A stretch of 64,000 nucleotides of DNA from Acidobacteriota bacterium. GTDB lineage: Bacteria > Pseudomonadota > Alphaproteobacteria > Caulobacterales > Hyphomonadaceae. The stretch covers positions 806,001 through 870,000 of the forward strand of contig JADJRB010000001.1 in the NCBI GenBank assembly GCA_016712445.1, given 5' to 3'. The translations under genes and the position numbers were made by a program. This document shows positions 19,205-27,658 of this stretch, piece by piece (the first letter of the stretch is position 1; the number at the start of each line of letters is the position of its first letter). The notes below the pieces were generated by a model. The model searched no databases and was not told the origin of the DNA. It worked only from the letters and a program-made list of their open reading frames with translations.

Positions 19205-19414
19205 TCAACGGCCAAGGCCGTCGATGTCGCGGCGCAGCTGCCAGTCATTGTCGGTGATGATCTTCTCGAGCGCGCGCACGCGCTCGGTCAGGCGGTCGAT
19301 TGTCTCGTCCCGCCGGTCGGGAAATTCGGCGCGGCGGCCGCAGCGGCGGCGATCGCGCCGGCTCATCAGCCAGACGAACAGGATGATTCCGAAGACAGGC
19401 CAGAAGCCGGACAT
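19205..19414 (-). CDS. PspB-like small membrane protein (second copy)
   Basis: 69 residues: one membrane helix (FWPVFGIILFVWLMS), a very basic stretch (RRDRRRCGRRAEFPDRR), then a coiled-coil tail DRLTERVRALEKIITDNDW. The tail matches that of its neighbour and of PspC in this genome. The pair has the same strand and a 60-bp gap. It is likely part of the membrane-stress network, inferred only from the PspB-like layout. Confidence 0.7.
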   Translation of the reverse strand: MSGFWPVFGIILFVWLMSRRDRRRCGRRAEFPDRRDETIDRLTERVRALEKIITDNDWQLRRDIDGLGR

Positions 19415-19493
19415 GATTTCCTCCCATACTTATCGATTATCAATGTGGGAAGATTGGGGGGCAACGCAAGGGCCGGAGGCGAGATTTTAGGAA

Positions 19494-19949
19494 CTATCTG
19501 CCGGTTGAGCCGAATCCGCCGGCGCCGCGTTCGGTTTCGCCAAGCGCGTCCACTTCGCGCCAGGCGAGGCGGGTGACCGGCGCAAGCACCAGTTGCGCGA
19601 TGCGCTCGCCGCGCTGGATGGTGAAGGGCTCGGCGCCGAGATTGATCAGGATGACCTTGATCTCGCCGCGATAGTCGGAGTCGATGGTGCCCGGCGTGTT
19701 GAGACAGGTGAGACCATGCTTGGCGGCGAGGCCGGAGCGCGGGCGGACCTGGATCTCGTAACCTGCCGGAATGGCAACCGACAGACCGGTGGGCACCATG
19801 GCGCGCTCGCCGGGCTTCAGCACAATCGGCCCGGCCTCTGGCACCGCCGCGCGCACGTCCATGCCGGCGGACCCTGCGGTCTCGTAGGCGGGCAAGACGA
19901 GCCCTTCGAAATGCGGAAGCGGGCGGACTTCAACGGTGATATCGCTCAT
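19494..19949 (-). CDS. dut: Deoxyuridine 5'-triphosphate nucleotidohydrolase
   Basis: dUTPase hydrolyses dUTP to dUMP and keeps uracil out of DNA. The 151-residue protein has all five motifs: GSAGMDVRAA, PRSGLAAKHG, NTPGTIDSDYRGEI, GERIAQLVLAP and the glycine-rich C-terminal GAGGFGSTGR. It lies 46 bp downstream of coaBC on the same strand, the standard alphaproteobacterial coaBC-dut pair. Confidence 0.97.
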   Translation of the reverse strand: MSDITVEVRPLPHFEGLVLPAYETAGSAGMDVRAAVPEAGPIVLKPGERAMVPTGLSVAIPAGYEIQVRPRSGLAAKHGLTCLNTPGTIDSDYRGEIKVILINLGAEPFTIQRGERIAQLVLAPVTRLAWREVDALGETERGAGGFGSTGR

Positions 19950-19995
19950 GGCCTCCGGGTGCGGAGACTCTGGCGGAGAGTCAAGCGGGACGCGG

Positions 19996-21222
19996 TTACT
20001 CGGCGGCGAGGCTCAGGCCGGAATCCGGGCCCGAGAGTGCATCGGCGACACGCGCGGCGAGGCGGCGGGCGACGTCGTCTTTCGCCAAGCGGGGCCAGTG
20101 CTCGGTGCCGTCCGGCGTGATCAGGTAGATCTCGTTCTCGGCGCCGCCCATCACATCCCCGGAGACATCATTTGCGACGATCCAGTCGCAGCCCTTGCGC
20201 AGGCGCTTTTCGACGGCGAGGGATTCCACGTCATGTGTCTCGGCGGCAAAACCTATGACGAGGCGCGGGCGGCCCTTCCGCTTGTGGCTGAGCGTGCGCA
20301 GGATGTCCGGGTTTTCGGCGAGCTGGATGGCGGGGGCGTCGCCCTGCCCTTTCAGCTTCAGCTTTTTCGGTGCCGCCCTGACCGGGCGCCAGTCGGCGAC
20401 CGCAGCGACGGACACGAACACATCTGCCGGCAGCGCCTCTTCGCAGGCCTTCAGCATGTCGCGCGCGGTTTCGACCGAAACGAAGCGCACACCTTCCGGC
20501 GGCTTCAGCGCGACCGGGCCTGAGACCAGCGTGACATCCGCGCCTTCCGCGGCGAGGGCAGTGGCAATCGCATAGCCCTGCTTGCCCGAGGAATGGTTTG
20601 AAATATAGCGCACGGGGTCGAGCGGTTCGCGCGTCGGGCCGGCGGTGACAAGGGCGTGGACCCCGGCGAGGCGCTTCGAAGGCGGGGCGAGCGCTGCTTC
20701 GATCTCGCGCACGATCGCGGCGACGTCCGGCAGGCGGCCCGGGCCGAACTCACCGCAGGCCATCGGGCCGACATCCGGCTCAACCACGCGCACGCCATCG
20801 GCGCGCAGGCGGGCAACGTTCCGCTTCGTGGCGGCATGTTCCCACATGCGCACATTCATGGCGGGCACCATCAGCACCGGCTTGTCGGTGGCAAGCAGGG
20901 TGGTGGAGGCAAGATCGTTGGCGAGACCGGCGACCGCTTTCGCCATCAGGTCCGCCGTCGCAGGGCAGACGACGACGAGATCCGCCGAGCGTGACAGCTC
21001 GATATGGCCCATCTCGGTTTCTGCCGTCAGGTCGAAGAGTTCGGTGAACACTTTCTCGCCGGAGAGGGCCGCAACAGAAAGCGGCGTGACGAATTCGGTG
21101 CCCGCCTTGGTCAGGATGCAACGCGAGGCGATGCCCCGGCGGCCAAGCTCGCGGATCAGCTCAAGGCTCTTGTAGGCGGCAATGCCGCCGCCAATGATCA
21201 GGAGGATGCGCGGGCTGTTCAT
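19996..21222 (-). CDS. coaBC: Bifunctional phosphopantothenoylcysteine synthetase/decarboxylase CoaBC
   Basis: Two consecutive steps of coenzyme A synthesis. The 408-residue protein has the flavin-dependent decarboxylase CoaC domain first (IGGGIAAYKSLELIRELGRRG, then PAMNVRMWEHAATKRN with the PxMNxxMW signature) and the CoaB synthetase domain after about residue 185 (TAGPTREPLDPVRYISNHSS). GCTAGAAAC at 21249-21257 (minus strand) fits the alphaproteobacterial -10 consensus and lies 26 bp from the ATG. Confidence 0.97.
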   Translation of the reverse strand: MNSPRILLIIGGGIAAYKSLELIRELGRRGIASRCILTKAGTEFVTPLSVAALSGEKVFTELFDLTAETEMGHIELSRSADLVVVCPATADLMAKAVAGLANDLASTTLLATDKPVLMVPAMNVRMWEHAATKRNVARLRADGVRVVEPDVGPMACGEFGPGRLPDVAAIVREIEAALAPPSKRLAGVHALVTAGPTREPLDPVRYISNHSSGKQGYAIATALAAEGADVTLVSGPVALKPPEGVRFVSVETARDMLKACEEALPADVFVSVAAVADWRPVRAAPKKLKLKGQGDAPAIQLAENPDILRTLSHKRKGRPRLVIGFAAETHDVESLAVEKRLRKGCDWIVANDVSGDVMGGAENEIYLITPDGTEHWPRLAKDDVARRLAARVADALSGPDSGLSLAAE

Positions 21223-21351
21223 TCACTCTGCCGGTCTGTTTCCAGAGGGTTTCTAGCGCAAATACCTTGCCATGGCCCCATCAAATCCGCGGGATTGTGC
21301 AGCTGGCGTCAAGGATGCGGAAACACTTTGCGCGGCCTGGCGCGCGCCGCC

Positions 21352-21666
21352 CTACTGGCCGACGCGGATGATGCGGGCCGTGGAAGAGTCGCTTGCGGCC
21401 GCGCCGGCTAACCCGTCCTGCCCGGCGCCGCGGGTGATCTCGCGCACGGTGACCGAAGCGCCCGATGCCGTGGTTGAGCGGCGCAGCACGTAGGTCTTGC
21501 GCTCGCCGTCGCAGCTGACCCGCACGGTCGCCGTGCGGCGGCCAGCGGCTTCGGCCGATTGCAGCGCGGCGCGGGTCGCCGCTTCGGTGGCCGCGTCGCA
21601 GGCATCCGCGAACCCGGGCGCGGCGAGGCTGAGGAGGACCGTGAAGGAGATCAGGCTGCGTTTCAT
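21352..21666 (-). CDS. Small exported protein, unknown
   Basis: 104 residues with a clear signal peptide (MKRSLISFTVLLSLAAPGFADA). The mature part of about 83 residues has two Cys residues (DACDAAT and RVSCDGE), which could form a disulfide. No family recognised. It stands alone between coaBC and a divergent lipoprotein gene. Confidence 0.55.
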   Translation of the reverse strand: MKRSLISFTVLLSLAAPGFADACDAATEAATRAALQSAEAAGRRTATVRVSCDGERKTYVLRRSTTASGASVTVREITRGAGQDGLAGAAASDSSTARIIRVGQ

Positions 21667-21846
21667 CGAAGTGCTCCTGCGTCGTCGATGACGAGGACGT
21701 TAACGCACACCGGCCCGGACATTAACCGTTTACGCTTGGCGCGGGATTTCCACAGGCAGGCAGGCGCCCCCGCCGCGAGAAATTCGCCTGGCTCTCGTTC
21801 GAGGCCGCGTCTTGGGTTAGATTGGCAAGCGTCGGGGAGGCACAAC

Positions 21847-22461
21847 ATGAACAGGATACAGGAATTGGTGCGAGCTGCGGCTGCGGCCGTGATGGTGCTG
21901 GTGGCGGGTTGTTCAGGCGCGCAGCTGAGTGCGCACGACAAGACAGTGACGATCAGCGAAGTCGATGCCTTTCTCGATCACTGGATCGAGACGACCGACA
22001 AGGGCGAGTTCGCGCTGCTGAAGCCGATGTATTCCGAACGGGCCGGCTTCCGATGGGTCGAAAATGGCCGGGTCGCCTATGCGAGCGCGCAGGACGCAGC
22101 CGCCGCGCTCGATATGGCGGCCACCGGCGGCTACACGGCCGACATGGACCTGCAACACCGCGACATTACCCCGCTATCGAAAACTGCGGCGGCGGTTTCC
22201 GCCGACTATACGCTGGCCTTCGATTTCGGACCCGGCGCGCAGTTCACGTCGCAGGGTGCATTCACCGGTGTGGTGGTGAAGGAAGACGACGACTGGAAGT
22301 TCCTGATCGGCCACCTGAGTGAGCCGCCAGCCGATCTCAGAGACGCCCCGCCGGCAGCGGACGAGGCGCCGCTGGACGCCGTGCCGGCGGATGACGCGGC
22401 GGCCGCCGACGTGCCGGTCACCGAAGCGGTGATCGACGCCGGGCCAACGCCTCAGGAATAG
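21847..22461 (+). CDS. Lipoprotein with NTF2-like (SnoaL) domain
   Basis: 204 residues from ATG 21847 (preceded by GGGGAGG). The lipobox is VAGC (Cys21). The core, ISEVDAFLDHWIETTDKGEFALLKPMYSE through KEDDDWKFLIGHLSE, follows the cone-shaped NTF2/SnoaL plan in which a helix pair precedes a curved sheet. The tail is Ala/Asp/Pro-rich and low-complexity. Its stop lies within the end of the converging ubiB gene (10-bp overlap). Confidence 0.65.
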   Translation: MNRIQELVRAAAAAVMVLVAGCSGAQLSAHDKTVTISEVDAFLDHWIETTDKGEFALLKPMYSERAGFRWVENGRVAYASAQDAAAALDMAATGGYTADMDLQHRDITPLSKTAAAVSADYTLAFDFGPGAQFTSQGAFTGVVVKEDDDWKFLIGHLSEPPADLRDAPPAADEAPLDAVPADDAAAADVPVTEAVIDAGPTPQE

Positions 22462-23978
22462 CCGCGCGCGGCCCAGGCTGCGAAACCGGCCAGCACCGCA
22501 AGCAGGCCGAACCAGCCCCACCAGGGCGCAAACCGTTCGCGCACCGGCGGCGGGGCAGGTTCTGCCTCGAGCCGCTTCTCGAAACGGTCCATCACGTCCG
22601 GCAGGCGTTTCAGCCGGTCCGTCACGGCACGGACGTTCTCGGTGACCATACGGATAGCGCCTTCGGGTCCGAAGTTCCGGCGCATCCAGCTTTCAATGAC
22701 GGGTTCGGAAGCGTTCCAGATATTGTGGGCGGGATCGATGGCGCGCGCGACGCCTTCGACCTGCACCATCGTCTTCTGGAGCAGCACGAGTTCGGGCCGT
22801 AGCGCCATGCCGAACGTGTGCGTGTAGTCGAACAGCTGAAGCAGGACGCGGCCCATCGACACCTCTTCTGCGGGCCGCCCAAACAACGGCTCGCCGATGG
22901 AGCGCAGCGCCTGGGCGAAATCGCCTACCGACTGGGTGGGCGGCACATAGCCCGCCTCGAAATGGACCTCAGCTATGCGGACATAGTCGCGCTTCAGGAA
23001 CCCCCACAGGATTTCCGCGAGGAAGCGGCGTTCGGTGGGCCCGATGCGGCCGATGATACCGAAATCAACGAGGGCTATACGGCCCTCAGGTGTCAGGATC
23101 GCGTTGCCCTCGTGCATGTCGGCATGGAAAACGCCGTGCTCAATGGCGCTGGCGAGGAAGCCTTGCGTGATGTCATTGGCGAGCTTTGTGCGATCAAGGC
23201 CAGGCCGGTCGAGCACGCCCGCCACCGTCAGAGGCGTGCCTTCGATCCACTGCATTGTCAGCACACGGCGCCCGGTGCGTTCCCAGTCGATCTTCGGGAT
23301 GTCGAAATAGCCTGTCTTCAGGTGGATTTCGCGCATCTCGTCGGCGCCGCCGGCTTCGAGGCGAAGGTCCAGCTCGCGCGTCATGAAGGCGGCAATGGTG
23401 TCGGTAAAGGCAATCGGCTTCAGGCGCCGGCTCTCGGCGGAGACGCCCTCGATCGTGCGCGCTGCGCGGCGCATGGCGGACAGTTCGAGCGCCAGCTGCT
23501 GCTCGATGCCGGGGCGAAGGATCTTGACCGCGCGGTCGCCGTCCGGAAGCGCCATCCGGTGAACCTGCGCGAGCGACGCAGCGGCCAATGGCTCAGACAA
23601 GCCGGGAAAAAGACGTGCAGCCTCCGCCTCGCCGAATTCACCCGCGAGAGCCGCACGGGCCTGCTTCATCGAGAATGGTGGCAGCTTGTCCTTGAGGCGC
23701 GACAGGTCGCCCGCGACTTCCGGGCCAAACACGTCAGGACGGGTTGCAAGAAACTGGCCCAGCTTGATGTAGGCCGGGCCGAGGCGCTGCAGCGCAGCCG
23801 CGAGGCGCTGGCCGGGACGTCCGCGCGCGCCGCCCCCGAAAAGGCGGAGTATGCCGCCGGCGACCTTGGCGGGCAGTGGCAAGCGGGCCTGGTAGTCGCC
23901 GGGCAACACGACATCGTAGCGCGCCAGCGCCGTGCCGGCGCGCAACAAGCGGCGGTAGTCGGAGAGCGCCCTGAACAC
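22452..23978 (-). CDS. ubiB: Ubiquinone biosynthesis atypical kinase UbiB
   Basis: 508 residues, the UbiB/ADCK family needed for ubiquinone synthesis at the inner membrane. The KxGQ motif is YIKLGQFLATRPD, the Ala-rich loop AAASLAQVHR replaces the glycine loop, the catalytic loop is HADMHEGNAIL and the metal site is LVDFGIIG. The C-terminus has the membrane helix WWGWFGLLAVLAGFAAWA. The gene starts two bases after the ubiE stop, forming a ubiE-ubiB operon. Confidence 0.95.
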   Translation of the reverse strand: MFRALSDYRRLLRAGTALARYDVVLPGDYQARLPLPAKVAGGILRLFGGGARGRPGQRLAAALQRLGPAYIKLGQFLATRPDVFGPEVAGDLSRLKDKLPPFSMKQARAALAGEFGEAEAARLFPGLSEPLAAASLAQVHRMALPDGDRAVKILRPGIEQQLALELSAMRRAARTIEGVSAESRRLKPIAFTDTIAAFMTRELDLRLEAGGADEMREIHLKTGYFDIPKIDWERTGRRVLTMQWIEGTPLTVAGVLDRPGLDRTKLANDITQGFLASAIEHGVFHADMHEGNAILTPEGRIALVDFGIIGRIGPTERRFLAEILWGFLKRDYVRIAEVHFEAGYVPPTQSVGDFAQALRSIGEPLFGRPAEEVSMGRVLLQLFDYTHTFGMALRPELVLLQKTMVQVEGVARAIDPAHNIWNASEPVIESWMRRNFGPEGAIRMVTENVRAVTDRLKRLPDVMDRFEKRLEAEPAPPPVRERFAPWWGWFGLLAVLAGFAAWAARGYS

Positions 23979-23980
23979 GG

Positions 23981-24769
23981 CTAGACCGCCCAGCCAAAAT
24001 GCAGGGCCGCGATGCCGCCGGAATAGTTGGTGACGGATACCTGAGAGAATCCGGCCGATTCGATTTCAGCCTTGAAGACGGATTGTTCCGGGAACTGACG
24101 GATCGACTCGACCAGGTACTGGTAACTTGCCCGGTCGCCCGCGACGAGGCTGCCGAGCGGCGGAATCACAGCGTAGCTGTAGCGGTCGTAAGCTTCCTGC
24201 AGGAGCGGCGCCGTCATATGGCTGAACTCGAGCACGCCGAGGCGGCCGCCGGTTTTCAGCACACGTCGAAACTCTCGCAGGCCCGCGACGCGGTCAGCAA
24301 AATTGCGGATACCGAAGGATACGGTCACCGCGTCGAAGCTGCGGTCGGGATAGGGCAGCTTCTGGCCGTCAGCGCACACCCAGTCGAGCCGCCCGGCCCA
24401 CTGCGCATTGTCGGCGCGCGCCTTACCGGCTTCTAGCATCGCATCATTGATATCGCAGACGATCGCCGTGGCCTGGCGCGTGTCGCCGCGCCGCGCGGCC
24501 GACTTGTCAGCCAGGGCGAGGAAGGCGCGGGCGAGTTCGCCAGTTCCGCCGGCAACATCCAGGTGGCGCTCGCCCGGCTGGGGGTTCAGCCTGTTCATGG
24601 CGTCGTGTTTCCACAACCTGTGGACACCGGCGCTCATCAGGTCGTTCATCAGATCGTAGCGCGAGGCGACCGAGCGGAACACGCCTTTGACCCGGGCGAC
24701 CTTCTCGGATTCCGTCACCTCCTCGAACCCGAAGGAGACCTTGCGCTCTGAATTGTCCGTTCCGGTCAT
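23981..24769 (-). CDS. ubiE: Ubiquinone/menaquinone C-methyltransferase UbiE
   Basis: 262 residues from ATG 24769. It methylates the demethoxy/demethyl quinone ring using SAM. Motif I is LDVAGGTGELARAFL; FGFEEV near the N-terminus, RYDLMNDLMSAGVHRLWK and SFGIRNFADR are the diagnostic UbiE boxes. It is divergent from mutM with 49 bp between the start codons, a common alphaproteobacterial pair. The frame is open for 97 codons further upstream, but that portion lies over mutM and is not real. Confidence 0.96.
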   Translation of the reverse strand: MTGTDNSERKVSFGFEEVTESEKVARVKGVFRSVASRYDLMNDLMSAGVHRLWKHDAMNRLNPQPGERHLDVAGGTGELARAFLALADKSAARRGDTRQATAIVCDINDAMLEAGKARADNAQWAGRLDWVCADGQKLPYPDRSFDAVTVSFGIRNFADRVAGLREFRRVLKTGGRLGVLEFSHMTAPLLQEAYDRYSYAVIPPLGSLVAGDRASYQYLVESIRQFPEQSVFKAEIESAGFSQVSVTNYSGGIAALHFGWAV

Positions 24770-24818
24770 GCTCAGCCATCTTACATGTCGCTGCCTGCTT
24801 AGCGTATATGCGATAAGG

Positions 24819-25664
24819 ATGCCTGAATTACCTGAAGTCGAGACAGTTCGCCGCGGACTTGCCCCTGTGATGGAGGGCCGGCGCATCCTGCGGCTTGAGC
24901 AGCGCCGGGCCGATCTGCGCTTTCCCCTGCCCGCGCGGTTTGCCGAACGGGTGGCGAATGCGCGGATCGACCGGCTCGCCCGGCAGGCGAAATTCCTCGC
25001 GGCACACCTCTCGACCGGAGAGGTGCTGGTGATGCATCTCGGCATGACCGGGCGGTTCACAGTTGGCGGGGGGGCGACCGCAAGTTTTCATCACGATCCG
25101 GGCGGCGCACCGGCACACGACCACGTCGTGTTCCACATGGAAGGCGGCGAGACCGTCACCTATAACGACCCGCGCCGGTTCGGCTTCATGGAACTCTGGC
25201 CCGCCGCGACTTTTGAGGCATACCCAAGGTTAAAGACGATGGGGCCGGAGCCGTTGTCGAACGGGTTTTCGGCCGCCTACCTCGACACCGCTCTTGCGGG
25301 CAAGGCGGCGCCAATCAAGGCCGCGCTGCTCGACCAGTCGATCATCGCAGGCCTCGGCAACATCTATGTCTGCGAGGCGCTGTTCCGGTCCGGGATTTCG
25401 CCGAAGCGGTTGTCGCGCACGGTGCCGGGCCTGCGCGCCGCACGCCTCGCGCCGGCGATCAACGCGGTAATTGCCGAGGCCATCGCGGCCGGCGGATCGT
25501 CAATATCGGACTTCGCGGCGACCGACGGTGGGCTCGGCTATTTCCAGCATCGCTTTGACGTCTATGATCGGGAGGGCGAGCCTTGTAAAAGCTGCGGTGC
25601 GCCCGTGAAGCGCATCGTGCAGTCCGGCCGGTCGACTTTCTATTGCCCTACCTGCCAGCGCTGA
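24819..25664 (+). CDS. mutM: Formamidopyrimidine-DNA glycosylase
   Basis: Fpg removes 8-oxoguanine and nicks the DNA. The 281-residue protein starts MPELPEVE with the catalytic Pro and Glu (after Met removal), ordered by ATG 24819. It also has LVMHLGMTGRF, NDPRRFGFM, a helix-two-turn-helix LGNIYVCEALFR, and the C-terminal zinc finger C-x2-C-x16-C-x2-C (from CKSCG to CPTCQR). Its last 17 bp overlap the converging FAD monooxygenase gene. Confidence 0.97.
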   Translation: MPELPEVETVRRGLAPVMEGRRILRLEQRRADLRFPLPARFAERVANARIDRLARQAKFLAAHLSTGEVLVMHLGMTGRFTVGGGATASFHHDPGGAPAHDHVVFHMEGGETVTYNDPRRFGFMELWPAATFEAYPRLKTMGPEPLSNGFSAAYLDTALAGKAAPIKAALLDQSIIAGLGNIYVCEALFRSGISPKRLSRTVPGLRAARLAPAINAVIAEAIAAGGSSISDFAATDGGLGYFQHRFDVYDREGEPCKSCGAPVKRIVQSGRSTFYCPTCQR

Positions 25665-26847
25665 GGCCGAGCCGGCGCAGCGGAGAGCCGAGGGCGCCGC
25701 TGACGAGGGCGGCCAGCAATGCTGGCGTGGGCCAGATCTTCGATACCGGCGCCGCCAGCCAGTCGCGCAGCCAGGGCAGCAGTCGCGAGTCGGACTGGTA
25801 GACGGGCGTGAAGGCCCAGGTCATCAGCTGGAACAGGCGCACATGCGCCGCGCGCTGCCGGACATAGGACGCCGCGATGTCCGCCGCTTCGCCGCCCGCG
25901 CCTACTGCGCGCGAGAGGGCATAGGCATCCAGCAGCGCCATGTTGGCGCCCTGCCCGAGCTGCGGGCTGGCGGCGTGCCAGCTATCGCCGATGTGGATCA
26001 GGCGCCCGGAGGCTGCCGGCCAGTGCGTACGATGGCGATAGCGCGCGAATGTGAGCTGGTCATGCTCCGTCAACGGATCGATGAGCAACGCGGTGTCTGG
26101 CCAGAGCGCACGGGCCGCGTCCTTCCAGTGCGTGAGCGGCGCTGCCCGGAAATCCGGGTAAGCATCGCCGCGGATCGACCAGAAATAGGTGAGGCTTTGC
26201 GGCGCGCCGTCCTGCACCCGGCCCGATGGCATGACGCCGGCCATCTTGCTGGCCGCCTGGTAGCGTTGCTCAAGGGCGGTGTTGTCAAACGGGCCGGCCT
26301 CGGGCCAGGGCAAGGTTGCCCAGAGCGCACCAAAGGGCAATTCGCGGACGGGCGCCGACGAAAGCGGAGAGCGCACGCCCATGCAGTCGAGCAGCAGGTC
26401 GAACGGCCCGTGCGCGCCTTGCGCGGTGACCAGCATGCCGGTTTCCGGATTGGCGGCCGAAACGCGCGTGGACGCGACAAGCGCCGCGCCGGAGGCCCGG
26501 GCCGCCTCGCTGAGCAGGCCGAACAGGGCCGCGCGCTGGATGCCCACGCCGGCGAGCCCTTGGCGCAAGGCTGCGTAACGGACGTCCAGGACGGCGCGGC
26601 CGGTGTCGGCGGAAATCCCCCAGAGCCGGAGGATCGGACTGCCAAGCGCTTCGGCCGTTTCCCGCAGGCCTAGCGCGCCAAGAATGACGAGCCCGGTCTC
26701 CTGCAGCATCAAGCCGGAGCCGACCGGACCGGCCTGTTCGAACTGGTCGAATATGGAGACGCGGTGGCCTGCGCGGGCAAGCAGGGCGGCTGCAGCCAGG
26801 CCGCCGATCCCGGCGCCGGCAATTGCGATGTGGAGGGTTCGGCTCAT
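25648..26847 (-). CDS. FAD-dependent monooxygenase (PHBH-fold family)
   Basis: 399 residues from ATG 26847. The dinucleotide fold reads IAIAGAGIGGLAAAALLARAG. The second FAD motif is IHIGDSWHAASPQLGQGANMALLDA, the 'GD..H...P..GQG.N...DA' of class A flavoprotein hydroxylases. DG-type substrate-domain motif is present in weaker form. A membrane-proximal Trp/Pro-rich C-terminus follows. GCTAAAC at 26854-26860 ends six bases before the ATG, which would give a leaderless mRNA. Substrate unknown. Confidence 0.85.
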   Translation of the reverse strand: MSRTLHIAIAGAGIGGLAAAALLARAGHRVSIFDQFEQAGPVGSGLMLQETGLVILGALGLRETAEALGSPILRLWGISADTGRAVLDVRYAALRQGLAGVGIQRAALFGLLSEAARASGAALVASTRVSAANPETGMLVTAQGAHGPFDLLLDCMGVRSPLSSAPVRELPFGALWATLPWPEAGPFDNTALEQRYQAASKMAGVMPSGRVQDGAPQSLTYFWSIRGDAYPDFRAAPLTHWKDAARALWPDTALLIDPLTEHDQLTFARYRHRTHWPAASGRLIHIGDSWHAASPQLGQGANMALLDAYALSRAVGAGGEAADIAASYVRQRAAHVRLFQLMTWAFTPVYQSDSRLLPWLRDWLAAPVSKIWPTPALLAALVSGALGSPLRRLGLSAGR

Positions 26848-26925
26848 CAGCCTGTTTAGCCCTGCTCCTTGTGTGGAGCGCAAGTGTGCGCGAGAGTAAG
26901 TTCCGAAAAGAAACGGGAGGCAGGC

Positions 26926-27657
26926 ATGGCAAGCGGAGCAGCGTTGATCGTGGGCGCGGGGGATGCGACGGGCGGCGCGATCGCACGGGCCTTCGCGCGC
27001 GAGGGCCTCACGGCCTGTGTGACGCGGCGGGCGCGCAATCTCGATTCGCTTGCCCAGCTCGTCTCGGACATCGAGGCAGAAGGCGGCAAGGCACGCGCCT
27101 TCGGCGTGGATGCGCGCGAAGAAGAGGCGACCGCTGCGCTGGTCGACCAGATCGAAGCCGAGATCGGCCCGCTGGAAGTCTGCGTGTTCAATATCGGCGC
27201 CAATGTGCGCTTCGGAATCACGGATACGACCAGCCGCGTCTATCACAAGGTCTGGGAGATGGCGGCCTATTCAGGTTTCCTGGCCGGGCGCGAGGCGGCG
27301 CGTGTGATGCGTCCGCGCGGACGAGGAACGATCCTGTTCACCGGCGCGACAGCGGGTGTGCGGGGCCGCGAAGGTTTTTCGGCCTTTGCCGGCGCCAAGC
27401 ATGCCCTGCGGGCGCTCGCCCAGTCGATGGCACGCGAGCTGGGCCCACAGGGAATCCATGTCGCGCATATCGTCGTCGACGGCGCGATCGACAGCCAGTT
27501 CATCCGCGAGAACCTCGCCGACGCCGATGAGCGGCGCGCGCGTGACGGCCTGCTGATCCCGGACGAAATTGCGAAGAACTATGTCTGGCTGCACCGCCAG
27601 CATCGCTCAGCCTGGACTCACGAACTCGACCTCAGGCCTTGGAACGAGAGCTGGTAG
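26926..27657 (+). CDS. SDR-fold protein lacking the catalytic tyrosine
   Basis: 243 residues from ATG 26926 (GGGAGGC upstream). The N-terminus LIVGAGDATGGAIARAFARE is a Rossmann cofactor loop with the variant spacing GAGDATGGAIA. NIGAN stands where NNAG is usual. At the active site the sequence is FTGATAGVRGREGFSAFAGAKHAL: the lysine is kept but the tyrosine of YxxxK is Phe. The same wording occurs in other members of this SDR subgroup, so it is probably not a mutation. Function unknown. Confidence 0.85.
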   Translation: MASGAALIVGAGDATGGAIARAFAREGLTACVTRRARNLDSLAQLVSDIEAEGGKARAFGVDAREEEATAALVDQIEAEIGPLEVCVFNIGANVRFGITDTTSRVYHKVWEMAAYSGFLAGREAARVMRPRGRGTILFTGATAGVRGREGFSAFAGAKHALRALAQSMARELGPQGIHVAHIVVDGAIDSQFIRENLADADERRARDGLLIPDEIAKNYVWLHRQHRSAWTHELDLRPWNESW

Positions 27658-27658
27658 G

